Counted from the first letter of the stretch, positions 35,272 to 47,599 are shown. The stretch: 64,000 bases of DNA from Membranipora membranacea (GCA_914767715.1 OU612075.1:7936001-8000000), one strand, 5' to 3'. Notes: generated by a model from the sequence alone, not told the origin. Made by a program: numbers and translations.

Positions 35272-37829
35272 TTAGCAGTAAGATTTGAGACCATAGGAAC
35301 AAAGGATTGCATTGAGTTCTTCTGGGGACACTTGTATGTTATTATTCCCATTGGAATTACCGTTTCTTCCAGATCCACTGTTGTTATTTCCATTGGAGTT
35401 TCCATTTGAAACGCCAACACCGAAATTTTCATTTCCATTATCGTTACCGTTCTCTTGATTCTCTCCAACGTTATTATTCCCATTGCTGCTTCCATTAGAG
35501 CCTATTGCAGAATTTGAGTTTCCATTTGCATTACCCGTGTTTCCAGATCCTACATTGTTGTTCCCGTTTAAGTCCCCATGACTACCAGAACCGAAAACTC
35601 CGTTTCCATTTCCGTTGCCACTATTCAAACAACCGATGTTGTTGTTTCCATTTTGATTTCCAAATGAAGCGTCTTTGTCAAGGCCAGAGTTTCCGTTCCC
35701 GTTTCCGCTGCCGGCAGCCCCACATCCTGGTAGTTGTATGTTTTGGTTTCCATTTTCATTGCCACTCTTGCCTTGCCCTTCGTTTCCGTTGCCATTGCCG
35801 ACTCCATTAATAGTTCCACCAGCTGAAACATTTCAATTTATAGTATAAAATATAGAACATGGTGATTAATCTCCCACAGCCCTGTGTATGACAAAACAGA
35901 GGGTGGACTGCCCCTGAAGAGGGACGCAAGTTGCCCCAAGTCCGTGTACTGAGAGTGTGATACATCCTAGTAAACTAGAATGCATCCTAGAGGTGAGGTC
36001 ATGGTGGACCTCCTAATCATAAGTGTGCAGCAAGCTGCCAGAAACTGAAACAGGCAGTAATCAGCTATTGGCCATGACACTTTGATCATAGCCAATAGGC
36101 AGAGAAGCGATGTGTTTAATCCCCTACCGGGAAAACATTAGAGAAACTAAAGATCAATGCATTGGAGCCAACTGTCAAAAAATATGGTTCCTTATGAAAA
36201 GTCATGTGCTATAAAATATGAGTATGTACAAAATAAAAAACTTTGATTACAACCAGATACGGCCCACTATTGCATGTAGAGATCAAGAAAAGTTTTTATT
36301 ACAGTGTCAGGAGGGAGAAAGCTAAGTAGCTTTAAAGCTACACAAATATTCAAACAGTATGTGGGGATGACACCAGTCAAGGCAGGCTGTTTTAAACTCA
36401 TCAGTTGCCAGTAGGGAGAATATTAAAATAAATATTTCTAAGACATCGCAACATGATGTCATAGGAAGATAAGCTCTATCAGGCATGGCATTTTGTTAAA
36501 TCATATCACTGTTAATCTAGGTATGGTCTGATATGACAAGGATTTATTAATGCCATTAAAGTTAATCCATAATCTATATCTTTGCTTGTAAGTAGTCAGC
36601 GAACAGATAAATTGTTGGTCTCAGTTTCAACTTTCCTGCATGTCGTCAAAGGCAAAAGTCATATTAGGTATAATCTTCACTTAATTTATGCCACTGTTAA
36701 TCTAGATGTGGTTTTAATGTAGGGAAAAGTCAAATCAGGTTTTAAACTCTGCTTATTCATTACCCTGTTTTTTGAGAAAGTGGTATGAATATGCCAAGGA
36801 TTAAATAATGCAATCAACGATAATCCATAATCACTATCGTTACTAAAAACGTTGTCAGTGAAATGAGTAATGGTTTCTAAGACTTTCTAACATGGGGAGA
36901 AATGTATCATCTGGTGTCATATTATGCTAATTCACAACAAAAATGTTAATCTGGGCGTAGTTAAAATATGACAAGGTTATATTAATGGCATTAGGGATAA
37001 TCCTTAATCGATATTTTTGATCTATATTTCTAATCTATGTCCTAACATAAAACATTCTATAATCATTAATCTAAAAGGATCACATTCAGTTGTAAGCTCC
37101 TTTCCCAATCCCGACCAATCAAAAGTTGGCATCCTGATTAGAGGTTACAGGAATTTAGACAGGCTGTGCTTGCAACATAGCGATTATCTTTTTTTAAATT
37201 TCAATTTAGAATCTTAAAGGTTTTAGGACATTTATTTCCTAGCACCGAGCTAAACTAGATTACATCAACATAACAAACACTATGATAAATTTATCCATAA
37301 ATTTTGATTTTCAGCAGCCAACATAACGGGCGTGTAACCTTGCGTTTTACATCATGATTGAGTCTTACACTGAAAAGATACAGGAATAGGAAGAAAATGG
37401 TCATTTTAGATCAGCTTGAAATGTACAAAAAGGTAAATTCCAGATAATATTAATTTCTGAAAATGTGACATTCAATATCAAGCTGTTTTTTTTCTTGATA
37501 CAATTTGAAGCCTGTATTGAAAGTTGGTTCTCACACTTAGCAATTTGGAACAAGCTTTATGATATATAAGAAGTTACTTAGCATATTCATAGTTTTTCAT
37601 ATGAAAACTCTCCAATTATCTTTAATGAGAAATGATATACGGGCCTCCGCTCTACGCTAAAAGTACACACGTTTTGGGGGAGGATTCAGGGGCAGGCCCA
37701 CTCCCTATTTTATTGCAATAAAAAAATGATTCTCACCCATCTTTTGATGAGTGAATCTTTTAATTGGAATATTTTAAATTACTTACTGACAACAACCAGT
37801 GAAGCAATCAATACAATAAACACCTTCAT
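35272..37829 (-). CDS. Family B Asn/Gly-repeat secreted protein with cysteines (gene 5)
   Basis: Spliced on the minus strand: 37829-37787 joined to 35822-35272, giving 197 residues. The first exon is M-K-V-F-I-V-L-I-A-S-L-V-V-V, a short signal peptide ending in phase 1 before GTAAGT. The acceptor is TTTCAG. The long exon has G-N-x-N-G-N units that are less regular than in family A, with S-G-S-G and G-S-G-R linkers. It has four cysteines (two in G-C-G and G-C-L contexts, two in the tail). The tail E-E-L-N-A-I-L-C-S-Y-G-L-K-S-Y-C is not repetitive. The intron is about 1.96 kb and contains a degenerate repeat array. A noncoding first exon is likely but I could not fix it. Cysteines suggest disulphide links not possible in family A. 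Confidence 0.8.
36430..37060. repeat. Degenerate tandem array in the gene 5 intron
   Basis: Three diverged units of roughly 190-240 bases share CACTGTTAATCTAG(A/G)T and, later, AATGCCATTAAAG-TTAATCCATAATC-type blocks (near 36508, 36692 and 36944). Confidence 0.55.
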
Positions 37830-37834
37830 CTTCT

Positions 37835-40800
37835 GTAAAAGAGAAAAAAAAACAATAGTTATATTATATACTGGCATCAAAATTAAGTTCTGACATCCAT
37901 CTGATTTCCTGATATTTTAGCTTATTAACTAGGCTGTCTTATATTTTTTTTTTCTGTATTTTGCTATAAAGAAACATTGTAAATTAAGTGAAATAAATGT
38001 TCAAAGAAAGAAAAGCATGGGTCAGCCGGATAGTCTGTGACTAGAGTGGCGGCCAACCCTCCAACTAATTACAAAAACACCACTTGCACATCATGAAAAG
38101 CCCAGACAAAACATGCCCACCGTACCCGCTATCCACCGCAAGACCAGAGACGCCCCGCCAACCAAACTGTGAGATTGCACCCTGGCCCCGTCCAAACTCC
38201 CAAGAGGTCCTTGTTGAACAAAGCTATGCCATCGCTCAACAAGGACCTCTCTCCTAAAGACAGCGTAGACAATTAAATACAATATCAGGTGAGCAGAATG
38301 TCTTAAACTAGTACATGCACTCCTCAAAATATAGTTCTGATACCCATCTGAGTTCCTGATCTTTCATATAATTGACTAGGCTGTTTGAAATATATGAGAC
38401 AGCCTAGACAGTTAAATACGACATCATTTGAGCAGCAGGGGGTGGGGGTGGGGGGCTTTGATTGCAACTAATAAAGAGAATGCGAATTACAACATACAAT
38501 TGAATCTTTGAAAGTTTGTTTGGTCAACTCGGGGTATAGGTTATAAGTAAAAGATGTATCTCACACTGACATTGAGACTGCTCTATTAACATGTGTATCT
38601 CTGATCGTTATACAGTCAATTTAGTTTGAGTACCTAACATGTTCCCAGCAGTGGTTTAGTTCATTGTTCCCAGCACTAATTGATGAAATTGATGTTGAGC
38701 TGTCACACCAAAGTTCCTCTGATTGTATTCATGCTAAGTGAATTAATTCACTCTATATCGATCAGAGATATACATGCAATAGTATATCATTTCATCAGTC
38801 TGGATGTCGCTGCAGACCTCCATAGGGCAGACCCGATTATGTTGGAGTTAAATTCCCGACCTCTACAACTTATGCAGTTGCATTTAAGGCACCTACAATA
38901 TCCTTGTCAAACCTGATATATCAAAAAACTCGGCGGCGGCAGCAGTAGCATATATACTTCCACTTCAAGATATTACTTTTCTGTTTGTAGTTACCAGCAA
39001 TTGAGAGCATTCAGTGTGCATAGTTCCAGGATACTGTATGATTCCAGCAGTCAGAACAATTAAAAATCATGATCCATTTTCAGTCTTGTTGTGTCTACTA
39101 GTGCTATAAATATCTTACCTCTTTTTGTTGTTTGTTCTTCAGGTTGTGGAGTGCAAATGAAGCGTACAGATCAACTTTAAATTGTTTATATCTGTTTGGA
39201 TTATGAAGGCGTGTTAGTAAATGGTAAGGCAAAATCTTAACATAGCTTGTATTATAATCTGCGTTTTGAAAGGAAGGATTATCGACCTTAAAATATAACC
39301 CAGTGCTTCTTAAAGACCACCAAGAGATATTAAGATGTTAATGCAGCGTGAAATGAGAAACCAATTGCCTATAGCGGTAAGATATCGAAAGAGAAAATAT
39401 CTTAAAATACTTTCTTATAATAGCTGACATGACTATTCAAGTTAAATATATGCACATAATTATCGTCATTATCCTCATGTTGATTACACAGCAGTTTTTG
39501 ATTTGGGATGGTAATACAAACAAATGAGTCTTTTCCCATCCAATTTGAGAAGAATTATTCAACAATTATGAGCCCCAATCTTACCCTAAATTAACAGATG
39601 GTGACCAAAGCAGGATAAAGGGTTTTTAAACGAATTTCAGAGCTTTGGTACAACCGAACACAGGCCAGGGGATAAGATGGCACTCTGCAAACAGATCATG
39701 CTAATGACTTACTTCCTCAATTGGAAACACTGTCATGCATTTTAATTAATAGCTTGTCAGGTCAAAGAATAACCAAACATACGTCATTCTTTCCTGCACA
39801 TTATTTGCTGAATTGGTAAGGTACAGAATTTCAGCTTTTTGTACACGATATTGTTTTACGATTCACATAAGTTTAAGTGTGACTCATAGCGGTGGAGCTA
39901 TTTTCCACTCCTGAGCGTCACAGCTTATATAGATAATAGTATATTATGATGGAAGCGCTGACCGAATAAGACATTTCAAATATCACCAGAAAGCTCTGTC
40001 TTCTAAAAATACTAGCATGACATCACATCATGACATTGTGATAATTTGCTTGTTATATGTAGACATGGAACTCAGCTATACATGTACAAAACAATGTTTT
40101 GCAGGGTAAAAATTACTGAAACAAAATTACATGGTTTCTAAGGACTATTGCATTAGCATAGGATACTTCATGTTGCACTACTCATGATTGAAGAATAGAA
40201 CAGCTTGTCCATGTGTAATTATATATAAAATGTATAGCAATGTTGGTATTATTGCAGCATACATCCATTTCACTGATTTGAAGTCAATGGGTAGGAAGCT
40301 CCCGGCGTTCCAGTTGTCTTGTTTAATCCAATCCAACTGAAATAAGCTGAACTTATATGAATTTCTTGGTAAGACCTTAATTTAGGGACACCTTTCCTCC
40401 ATCGAGCAAAAAAAGGCTAGCAAAAGCAACATAAACCCGAAAGTATTCTTCTCTAACATCAAAAAGGCACAGTAAAAGAGGCCAGGATTAAAGCTGTGCT
40501 ATAAATCTGCAATAAAAGCTGCACACTATATAGTTGAGTCAGCAGACATCACTGTGAAGCTTGTGGCAGGAACACAATAAAGGTATTCTAAGTAAACTCT
40601 TTAATGTCTGAAAATGTCGGATTTCCCTTCTCTGCTAAGCTATTTTGTGACTTGACACAGCTCCTATATAAATTTCGAGATATTTAGTATAATTGCAATT
40701 TCGAATTCGGACAGTTGTGCATAGTGTATGACTATAAGGTTCCCTGTGAACCCACTGCCAATTTTAAAACGCAAATATCATTTACTGATGAACAGAGACA

Positions 40801-42225
40801 TTTCAAATTGAAGGACTGCTGAAAAGCTCTTGATTCTTTGTGATTTATTTCTATACAATTATTTGCAAGAGGAAATCTGCACCGTTACAAACAGGAAAAA
40901 TAAATAGTGCAATCAACTGATATGCTAGCTAAAATTTAGTCTACAAATCAGGTCTAGGCTCAACTTCGGCTAAAATTTATTTCTCTAGGGTAATGTAAGC
41001 ATACATGGTGGTTTCCATGTTACTGACCTACAAATGACCCAACCCAAAAGTCAGCCCTGCATTGAGCAGCCACATAATTATTATAATGCTGTCTTGACTC
41101 ACATTAGGCATGGATAAATAAGATTTGTGTAACTAGGCATCATGTTAATAAGCAAGATTAAAGGGACGAGATAGAAATAAGTGGAACATCCTTTTAATTT
41201 TGGAAACATTTTTTAAATGCAAAGTTAAAAAAGGCATTCTCATTCATATGATAATACTACAGGTTAAAGTAGCTATATATACTAACAGATTAGGGTTGCA
41301 GATTTCAACACTTAAATTTAAAGCATTTTGGAAAGCAAAAAGCATCCACTGTTCATATCGAAACAATATCATAGCAATGATGATCCACTGACAATATAAC
41401 AGTAAGCCTATCCCTGGACATCTTAGGTAATACTAGATATTTGAGCTCATTACATTAAGATACCAGACCCTACACCCTCCCCAATTGAGCGCCTGCGAGC
41501 TTAGCCCAATGTTTTGCTTGTATTTACTGCACCAGGTTGTCAATGAAAATAAGATACTGTAGTTAAGGCCAGCTGCTATGAGGTCTGGTATTCAACCAAT
41601 TTTAACCAATTGCTTTAACTTTGAACTTTTTCAATGCAGTTAACCCTCCAAATTGCTCCTGTGTCACACAATTTGCACCACCTTCTTTAACAGCACAAAC
41701 AGGAGGCTTACAGGGTCCATCAGACACCCACAATGGGTAGGCAACTCAACGCCAGATATGGAACCGAGCCAACTTTTCATGTATGCTGGACAGTCTATGT
41801 CAGTTACCGGTCAGCAATACGTACACCAGAAATTCTCACTAAACAAATTTAGCCATAGGAATTCTAGTCGAAGATATTTTAGTGTTAATCTGTTGTAGGA
41901 GAGATACCATACCAGACCCTTCTAAACCCTGGGTTTTCGCATATCATTCAATAATTTCCTAGCTTGAGTCAATTTGATTTTTTTGTTCATTGCTATGACG
42001 TTGCTTTGATATAAACAGTGGTTGTTATTTTCTTTCCAACACACTTAACACTGATAGGTCCTATTATCAAATGCAACCAGAAAGTTTCCTGTGGAAAATG
42101 TCAGGAAACCAAATTGCTATAAATGTCATCAACAACTATTTAGCATATATTTGAATATTTTTGACTTGTCAACTTGTGTGTAGTGCACCAAGCAATTGAC
42201 ATAATTCAAATATTTTACATGATGC
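37835..42225. other. Intergenic tract between the family B genes
   Basis: Upstream side of gene 5 on the minus strand. Its promoter is not certain. A minus-strand TATATAAG near 39915 and a GTAAGA donor near 39116 are possible but unsupported. A dispersed repeat lies at 38171-38255. No other gene recognised. Confidence 0.5.
38171..38255. repeat. Dispersed repeat, copy 1
   Basis: About 85 bases, from GATTGCACCCTGGCCC to CAACAAGGACCTCTCTCCT, match 46631-46714. The two copies are in the same orientation and about 8.5 kb apart. Confidence 0.7.
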
Positions 42226-42229
42226 AGAG

Positions 42230-42352
42230 TAGTTTGAGTGCTTAAACAGTGTCGGGATAGCTGGTACTAGCATTTCATTTTCATGGTGGGAAATTGGTTG
42301 ACAATGAAATGCTACTACCAGTTGTCCCGACATCATTTAAGCGCATAAACTA
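42230..42352. mobile_element. Foldback MITE, 123 bases
   Basis: Arms of about 50 bases (42230-42279 and 42303-42352) pair with few mismatches. Both ends read TAGTTT...GC inward. Flanked by a perfect 9-base direct repeat GATGCAGAG (42221-42229 and 42353-42361). Ends and duplication length match the palindrome at 7834-7948. Confidence 0.85.
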
Positions 42353-42484
42353 GATGCAGAGTCAAGGTGCTACAGAATGATTCAATTGTGTAAAACAATC
42401 TCTCTGTGTTAGAAAGCACCTTGATGAAAAATCTAATTGTCATGAATAGTACAAATCAACACTGAGAGTTACCAATAATTAGGT

Positions 42485-42490
42485 TTTATT
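42485..42490 (-). promoter_or_regulatory. Poly(A) signal of gene 6
   Basis: Minus-strand AATAAA, 100 bases beyond the stop. Confidence 0.6.
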
Positions 42491-42589
42491 GTATAACAAG
42501 ATATATAAAATCTGAATCAACAATCAAACAAACTAAAATAAAAACTTTGAGGAACTCAAATCATTTCCAAAACTGTCTATGAATATGAG

Positions 42590-43835
42590 TTAACTTATTT
42601 GCTTCTTGAAAAAGTCATCTGGGACAACCACGTTGTTGTTTCCATTTCCGTTTCCGTTCATTCCAGATCCCTTGTTTCCGTTTCCGTTATTATTCCCGTT
42701 GATTCCAAAACCAAAATTCTCATTTCCGTTGTTATTTCCGCTCTGTCCGCCGTATCCAATGTTATTATTACCATTGTTGTTGCCGCTTGGGAAGAATCCA
42801 GAATTGGAATTTCCATTTCCGTTTCCAAAAACTCCAGATCCGAAGTTGAAGTTGCCATTTTTATTTCCATTTGGCCCAAATGCGAAGTTGCCGTTACCAT
42901 TTCCATTACCAGCTGATATACAATTTCCCTTGTTAGAATTTCCGTTGACGTTTCCATTGTTCCCAGGTCCCGCGTTCCCATTCCCATTGCCGTTGCCAGC
43001 AGTTAGGCACAGACCCATGTTCACGTTTCCGTTCTGGTTCCCATTTTGTCCTGAGCCATCATTTCCGTTTCCGTTTCCAACTCCAAGGAAATTCTTACCA
43101 AAGCTGAAACCTAAAATAGCACAGAATCATAATATAGGTATTTAGGCATCACATTTTCAGGCAAGAAACATGATTCAGGGCTACTCTGAATCATGGTCTA
43201 CTGATGCAAAATGCACATACACTATAGAAGTAATCATGACCTTGCGCAGAAGTTGGTATCGGATTTGATTAATCAGCTGGGTCATGGAATCTATAAATAT
43301 AAACAAGCAGGCCTGCCTACAAACTGAGAGCAAATTGACGCAGACAATGCGGCCTAGCCCCTAAGGCTCTCCTATCTCGCCACACTTTTGTCGGGATGCT
43401 GTGAGTGATGAAACCTTGAGATGTTAACCAGGATTTATAGCAAAACTTTTTGACCAACTGTCAACAGCACAGCCCTAAATGACTCTAGTATACCAGTAAA
43501 AGATGAGTCATTGAAGAAAGCTGTTGGTGGTCCCTGATGTATCACAAACTTTTCATTTGTCGCTTTGCAGAAATTGGGTTGTTAATTTACTGAACTCATG
43601 ATTGAAAATATTAAACAAATTAATGAAGAGTATATGAACATTTAAAGTGAACAGCTGTTATGATTTCCCTGACGGATTTGACCATGAGATTTTGGCAGAA
43701 AATGTATCGAGGCATTAATTTTTTTTGCAGCAGGTGAAGAAATGTGCAACTAAAGACATGTTTGAACTTACCAGTCTTTGTGCTGCACTGGGCTACAACA
43801 GCCACAGACAGAAATAGGGTTGCTATTTTCATCAT
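42590..43835 (-). CDS. Family B Asn/Gly-repeat secreted protein with cysteines (gene 6)
   Basis: Spliced on the minus strand: 43835-43772 joined to 43110-42590, giving 194 residues. Signal exon M-M-K-I-A-T-L-F-L-S-V-A-V-V-A-Q-C-S-T-K-T, phase 1 donor GTAAGT. The acceptor is TTTTAG at 43113-43111; a CAG seven bases on would break the frame. The long exon starts with F-S-F-G-K-N-F-L-G-V, then G-N-G-N-G-N-rich units with two cysteines (G-L-C-L-T-A-G and G-N-C-I-S-A-G, each followed by the same G-N-G-N-G-N run). The non-repetitive acidic/basic tail is P-D-D-F-F-K-K-Q-I-S. Same orientation as gene 5; the start of the signal peptide is closer to family A. Confidence 0.83.
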
Positions 43836-43839
43836 CTTG

Positions 43840-44165
43840 GAAACGCTACAAAATAAAAATCACATCACTAAAGTTGCCCTCTTGTCATGACAAAATTGCA
43901 AAAAAATAGGTTTAGGACACGAGTTCCAGGATGTAAGTGAAGGCAATGTCAATAACAATAGCCTGAATTTGAGCTTCAACATTATCGTCGTTAAATATAT
44001 AAATATAAATTATTTGCGTCATATATCTCTAACAAGCAATTTCTTCACGCTTTCACATAAAACCCACCAGACGTTTTGATGTTTCTATTTTAGCTCTATA
44101 CGGTAGATAATCATTATAAATGGTGAACAAAAACGTTCACCATGATGTACGAAAAGAGGAGTTAC
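43840..44165. other. Upstream region of gene 6, nothing recognised
   Basis: Probably the first intron of gene 6, since TTTTGTAG precedes its coding exon. A small perfect hairpin lies within intron 2 at 43169-43195. Confidence 0.4.
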
Positions 44166-44169
44166 CAAT

Positions 44170-44551
44170 AACCTTCTAACAAAATTAGTCGTTGTAATCA
44201 TTTAGTGTTTTAGTGACACCCACGCGCTGTGTGCTATGTCTATAGAGACCCCTGACTGTCATTATACTTCTTTATTCTAGCAATCAAAACGGGAAAAAAC
44301 CTGGTTGTATTGGTGGAATAAACTTAATCCTGAGCTTACCGATTAATGAAGAACCTTCTAACAAAATTAGTCTTAACATAATTGTTAGTATTATCATTCA
44401 ATGTATTAGTGACACCTAAGGAATGTGTGCTATTTCTATAGAGACACCTATGACCTTCACTATACATATTTCAATCAATTAAAACTGGAAAAAAGACCTG
44501 TTTGGTGTCTTAGTGGAATCAACTTAATCCTGAGCTTACCGATTAATGAAG
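44170..44551. repeat. Tandem duplication of about 190 bases upstream of gene 6
   Basis: 44170-44350 and 44351-44551 align from CCTTCTAACAAAATTAGTC to CCTGAGCTTACCGATTAATGAAG. Each copy ends in a minus-strand CATTAATCG/GTAAGC that could be a donor for a noncoding first exon of gene 6. The duplication may thus have doubled a 5' exon or its donor. Confidence 0.75.
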
Positions 44552-44559
44552 AGGCTGTC

Positions 44560-45070
44560 CGTGTCTTGTGTTGACTGCAGGGGTTTATCTTAATGAGTGA
44601 GGCACACTCCAGTGGCCGATAATTTATACTAATCAGAAATAGAAGGAAGTGGCAACTATTGGTCATCCAAGTATGATGAGGAGATGTCAAGGAAACTCAT
44701 CAAATATAAGTTGAGCGGATTATAACACATAATTGGAAGCTTATTACCATAGGGGAGGTCAAGCTTGGTGGGTACTATCATTTATCATCGTTTCCTCATA
44801 GCATTGTCTCAAGACCACAGAGCTTTGCATAAGCCACATCAATATTACAAGGCTATGACATATCTAATATGAAAACACTTGTAATATATTCTTGAGGTCT
44901 TTCAGGAAAGAATACAGTAGGCCTTTAATTGATACCAATCCATTGCACAGACTTGCACAGATCAAGGATCTGGAAGTCTTAAACTCCTTGCACATATTGA
45001 CCTATATATAGAACATGGCCTGATTATAGTTGTGGGCAATTGCGATACATAAATCCCGAAGTGTGCAGGT
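44560..45070. other. Intergenic, nothing recognised
   Basis: Separates the gene 6 upstream repeats from the LINE remnant. Confidence 0.45.
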
Positions 45071-45073
45071 GCG

Positions 45074-45998
45074 TCAGAAGCTAAGGACTTAACTTCCATC
45101 GTGGGTAAGTGCCTCGAATGTCTGTTGATGAAGAGACTATCACCACTCCTCAACGACCCAACTCAATTCGCTTATAAGCCAAACAGATAAACAGAAGATG
45201 CCCTAATCACCCTAATACTCAGTAAGACTCAGTAACTGAACACTTAGATTCAAATGCTAAAAACCGCGTCAGGGCCCTATTCATAGACTTTTCCAGTGCT
45301 TTCAACACTATCAACCCTGCGATCCTCATCAACAAACTGGAAAGTTATAACATCCACCCAAACACAGTTAATTGGCTATATGATTATCTCACAAACAGAA
45401 GCCAACGAGTAGTGACACCTCTCAGCACATCGAAATCACTGAATACCTCTACAGGCAGTCCCCAGGGCTGTGTCATTAGTCCACTGCTTTTCTCTCTATG
45501 TTATTGACATGCCATCTAGTGATAACATAAAGCTGGTGAAATACGCCGATGACACAGTCATCATGGAACTCCTAGCCGATATCCAACCATCCGAGCTACA
45601 AACAATGAGGGATAACATGTATGAAGGGTGTTCCACTAACGACCTCATACTAAATGCTAAGAAGACAAAGGAGATGATCATTTGTAATGCGAGGGATAAT
45701 ACATCCTACCCTCAACTGCTAGTAAATGGTACCCCTATTGAGCAGGTCAACCAATTCACATATCTCGGCACTATCTTAACCAGCAAACTAGACTTCACCC
45801 CCAACACACTCAAAACAATCAAGACAGCTCGTCAGAGGCTACACATCGTCTCTAAGCTGTACCATCTAGGCGTTAATGAGAAGCTTATCAAAACTTGCTA
45901 CAAATCATTTATCGAGTCCATTATCACATATCATCTAGTGGTGGTGTATAGCCATATGAATGCAGGCTGCAAGAGAAAACTCAAATCTGTCATTAAAG
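45074..45998 (+). pseudogene. Decayed CR1/jockey-like LINE reverse transcriptase
   Basis: Three frames must be read in turn. The first (from 45074) has L-T-S-I-V-G-K-C-L-E and N-D-P-T-Q-F-A-Y-K-P-N-R, then a stop. The second has L-F-I-D-F-S-S-A-F-N-T-I and G-S-P-Q-G-C-V-I-S-P-L-L-F-S-L. The third (from 45470) has V-K-Y-A-D-D-T-V-I, the catalytic box, then N-A-K-K-T-K-E-M-I-I and F-T-Y-L-G-T-I-L-T-S. The motif order is that of a non-LTR retrotransposon RT. Several frameshifts and stops show it is dead. The 5' part is missing. Confidence 0.88.
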
Positions 45999-46004
45999 GT
46001 CCCG

Positions 46005-46300
46005 GCCATAATGCCATGGCCAAAATGCCATTGGGCCAAAATGCCATTGCCATAATGCCATTGTCATAATGCCATGGCCATAATGTCATGGGTGAAAACA
46101 CCACTGCACAATATACCAATGCCAAAATACCAGTCGTACAAAACGCCAGTTGTGTCAAAATACCAGTGGATATAAAGCCAGATGTGTCAAAGTACCAATG
46201 GATATAAAGCCAGATTGGACATAATACCATGCGGGACAACATACCATATCCCAAAATACCATTGCAAAAATGCCAAAATATATAACCAAAGGAGATCAAG
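46005..46300 (+). repeat. Degenerate minisatellite at the 3' side of the LINE remnant
   Basis: Many copies of a roughly 12-16 base unit, AATGCCAT(T/G)GCCAA or close variants, drifting to AATACCAGT and AAGCCAGAT forms toward the right. A chance open frame on the minus strand (45931-46299) is a result of this repeat. Confidence 0.8.
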
Positions 46301-46352
46301 CCACGTTGTACTTTTTTTTAGTCACATTACAGCTGCAGATTGCTCAATCAGA

Positions 46353-46405
46353 GTAGGGGGTGGTTCAGTTGGTTAGAGCCATCTCTTTCACTGTTCAAGT
46401 CTCGA
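46353..46405 (+). repeat. tRNA-derived SINE-like head
   Basis: TGGTTCAGTTGG (46361-46372) fits a Pol III A box and GTTCAAGTC (46393-46401) a B box, 32 bases apart. No cloverleaf forms at the ends, so it is a tRNA-derived repeat rather than a gene. Confidence 0.55.
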
Positions 46406-46630
46406 AGTTTCTACATTTGAATTTTTTTCTCTTGGGTTAGTTGGGCCCCATTGTACTGAAGGCTAGTGTGTGTTGCAGAAATTGCAGCCAAATATTGCGC
46501 CGTCAAGTTGCCAACTCTGTGGGTTATGGCAAGTTAATTGACACTCTAAATTTGACCATCTTTATGTCTTGGCTTGAAGGGCTTTAAGTGGTCTTTTCTG
46601 ATGCTATTACCGGCGTCGTGAAGGCTAGCA

Positions 46631-46714
46631 TGATTGCACTCTGGCCCTACCCACACCCCCGGTATGAACTTTTTGAACAAGCCTATGCAATTTCTTAACA
46701 AGGACCTCTCTCCT
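46631..46714. repeat. Dispersed repeat, copy 2
   Basis: Partner of 38171-38255. Confidence 0.7.
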
Positions 46715-46719
46715 CGCTT

Positions 46720-47455
46720 GTTATTGGTTTCCATAAATTCAAGTTTGTCGGATCAAGGGTTGTATTCATGGTTTGTTATCATATTGAAAATATTTTGAAT
46801 TGAGTATGAAATTAATAAAAGTTTCAAAACTTTATATTCACAAAGCATTTGTAATGGCATGATTTTTAGTTTTTCAAAAATATGAGGACTGTGACCCCTG
46901 GTCATTAAAACGTCAGAATATCTAGTGGGTGACCTCGTATTTATATCGGCAGAAGACCTTTACACACACAGACTCAAAACTAAATCTCTTCGCATGATAG
47001 CAACAGATAACAAGCCAAGACTTGAGCTATATCAACTCCCCTCAGGTCGCTATCAAACAGTCAGATATAGAGTCCAGCTACGTGCCAAGTGTTTTCGATC
47101 GGAATGTATCAAATACATTTTCAGGAAGTAAACAGTCTATTTTTTATGACAATCTCTTATTACCAGTATATTTTTAGAATCAATGATTTTTAGACATTTT
47201 TAAGAGCACCCTACAGAGACATTTTATTTCTCAGAGATTGAGACGAATACAAAACATACATACATACATATGTTATTTGATAGGGTATACATAAATTAAT
47301 GCTATGATATGTAAATATATACTGTATGATCAGAAAACAGCCAGTTGTCATAACAATTCCTTGAGTCCGGCGTAAATGCTACAGGTGCAGTAGAATTTCC
47401 GCCAGTTAAACCGTTGCCAAAAATGAGTATATGGTGCTTCAATTATGAAGTGATT
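46720..47455. other. Intergenic, nothing recognised
   Basis: Contains a short (CATA)n run near 47255-47272. The open frame at 46925-47131 lacks support. Confidence 0.45.
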
Positions 47456-47457
47456 TC

Positions 47458-47590
47458 CATTGGATAGGAAAAGAGGTAATATCCGCGGATAATCTCAGAG
47501 GCAGTTGTACATGTAAAGTTTGAATAAAATGGCTGATGATTGCCGGCAAAAATCTTACAGAGGTTGCATAAAGAATGTAAGATTTAAAAA
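47458..47590. repeat. Dispersed repeat, copy 1 (matches 51388-51515)
   Basis: About 125 bases around GATAATCTCAGAGGCAGTTG are repeated nearly unchanged at 51388-51515, in the same orientation. Confidence 0.8.
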
Positions 47591-47599
47591 CTGGAAGGG

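Noticed and set aside
38091-38327. 78-codon minus-strand frame
   Set aside because: It covers the dispersed repeat shared with 46631-46714, where the frame is not kept.
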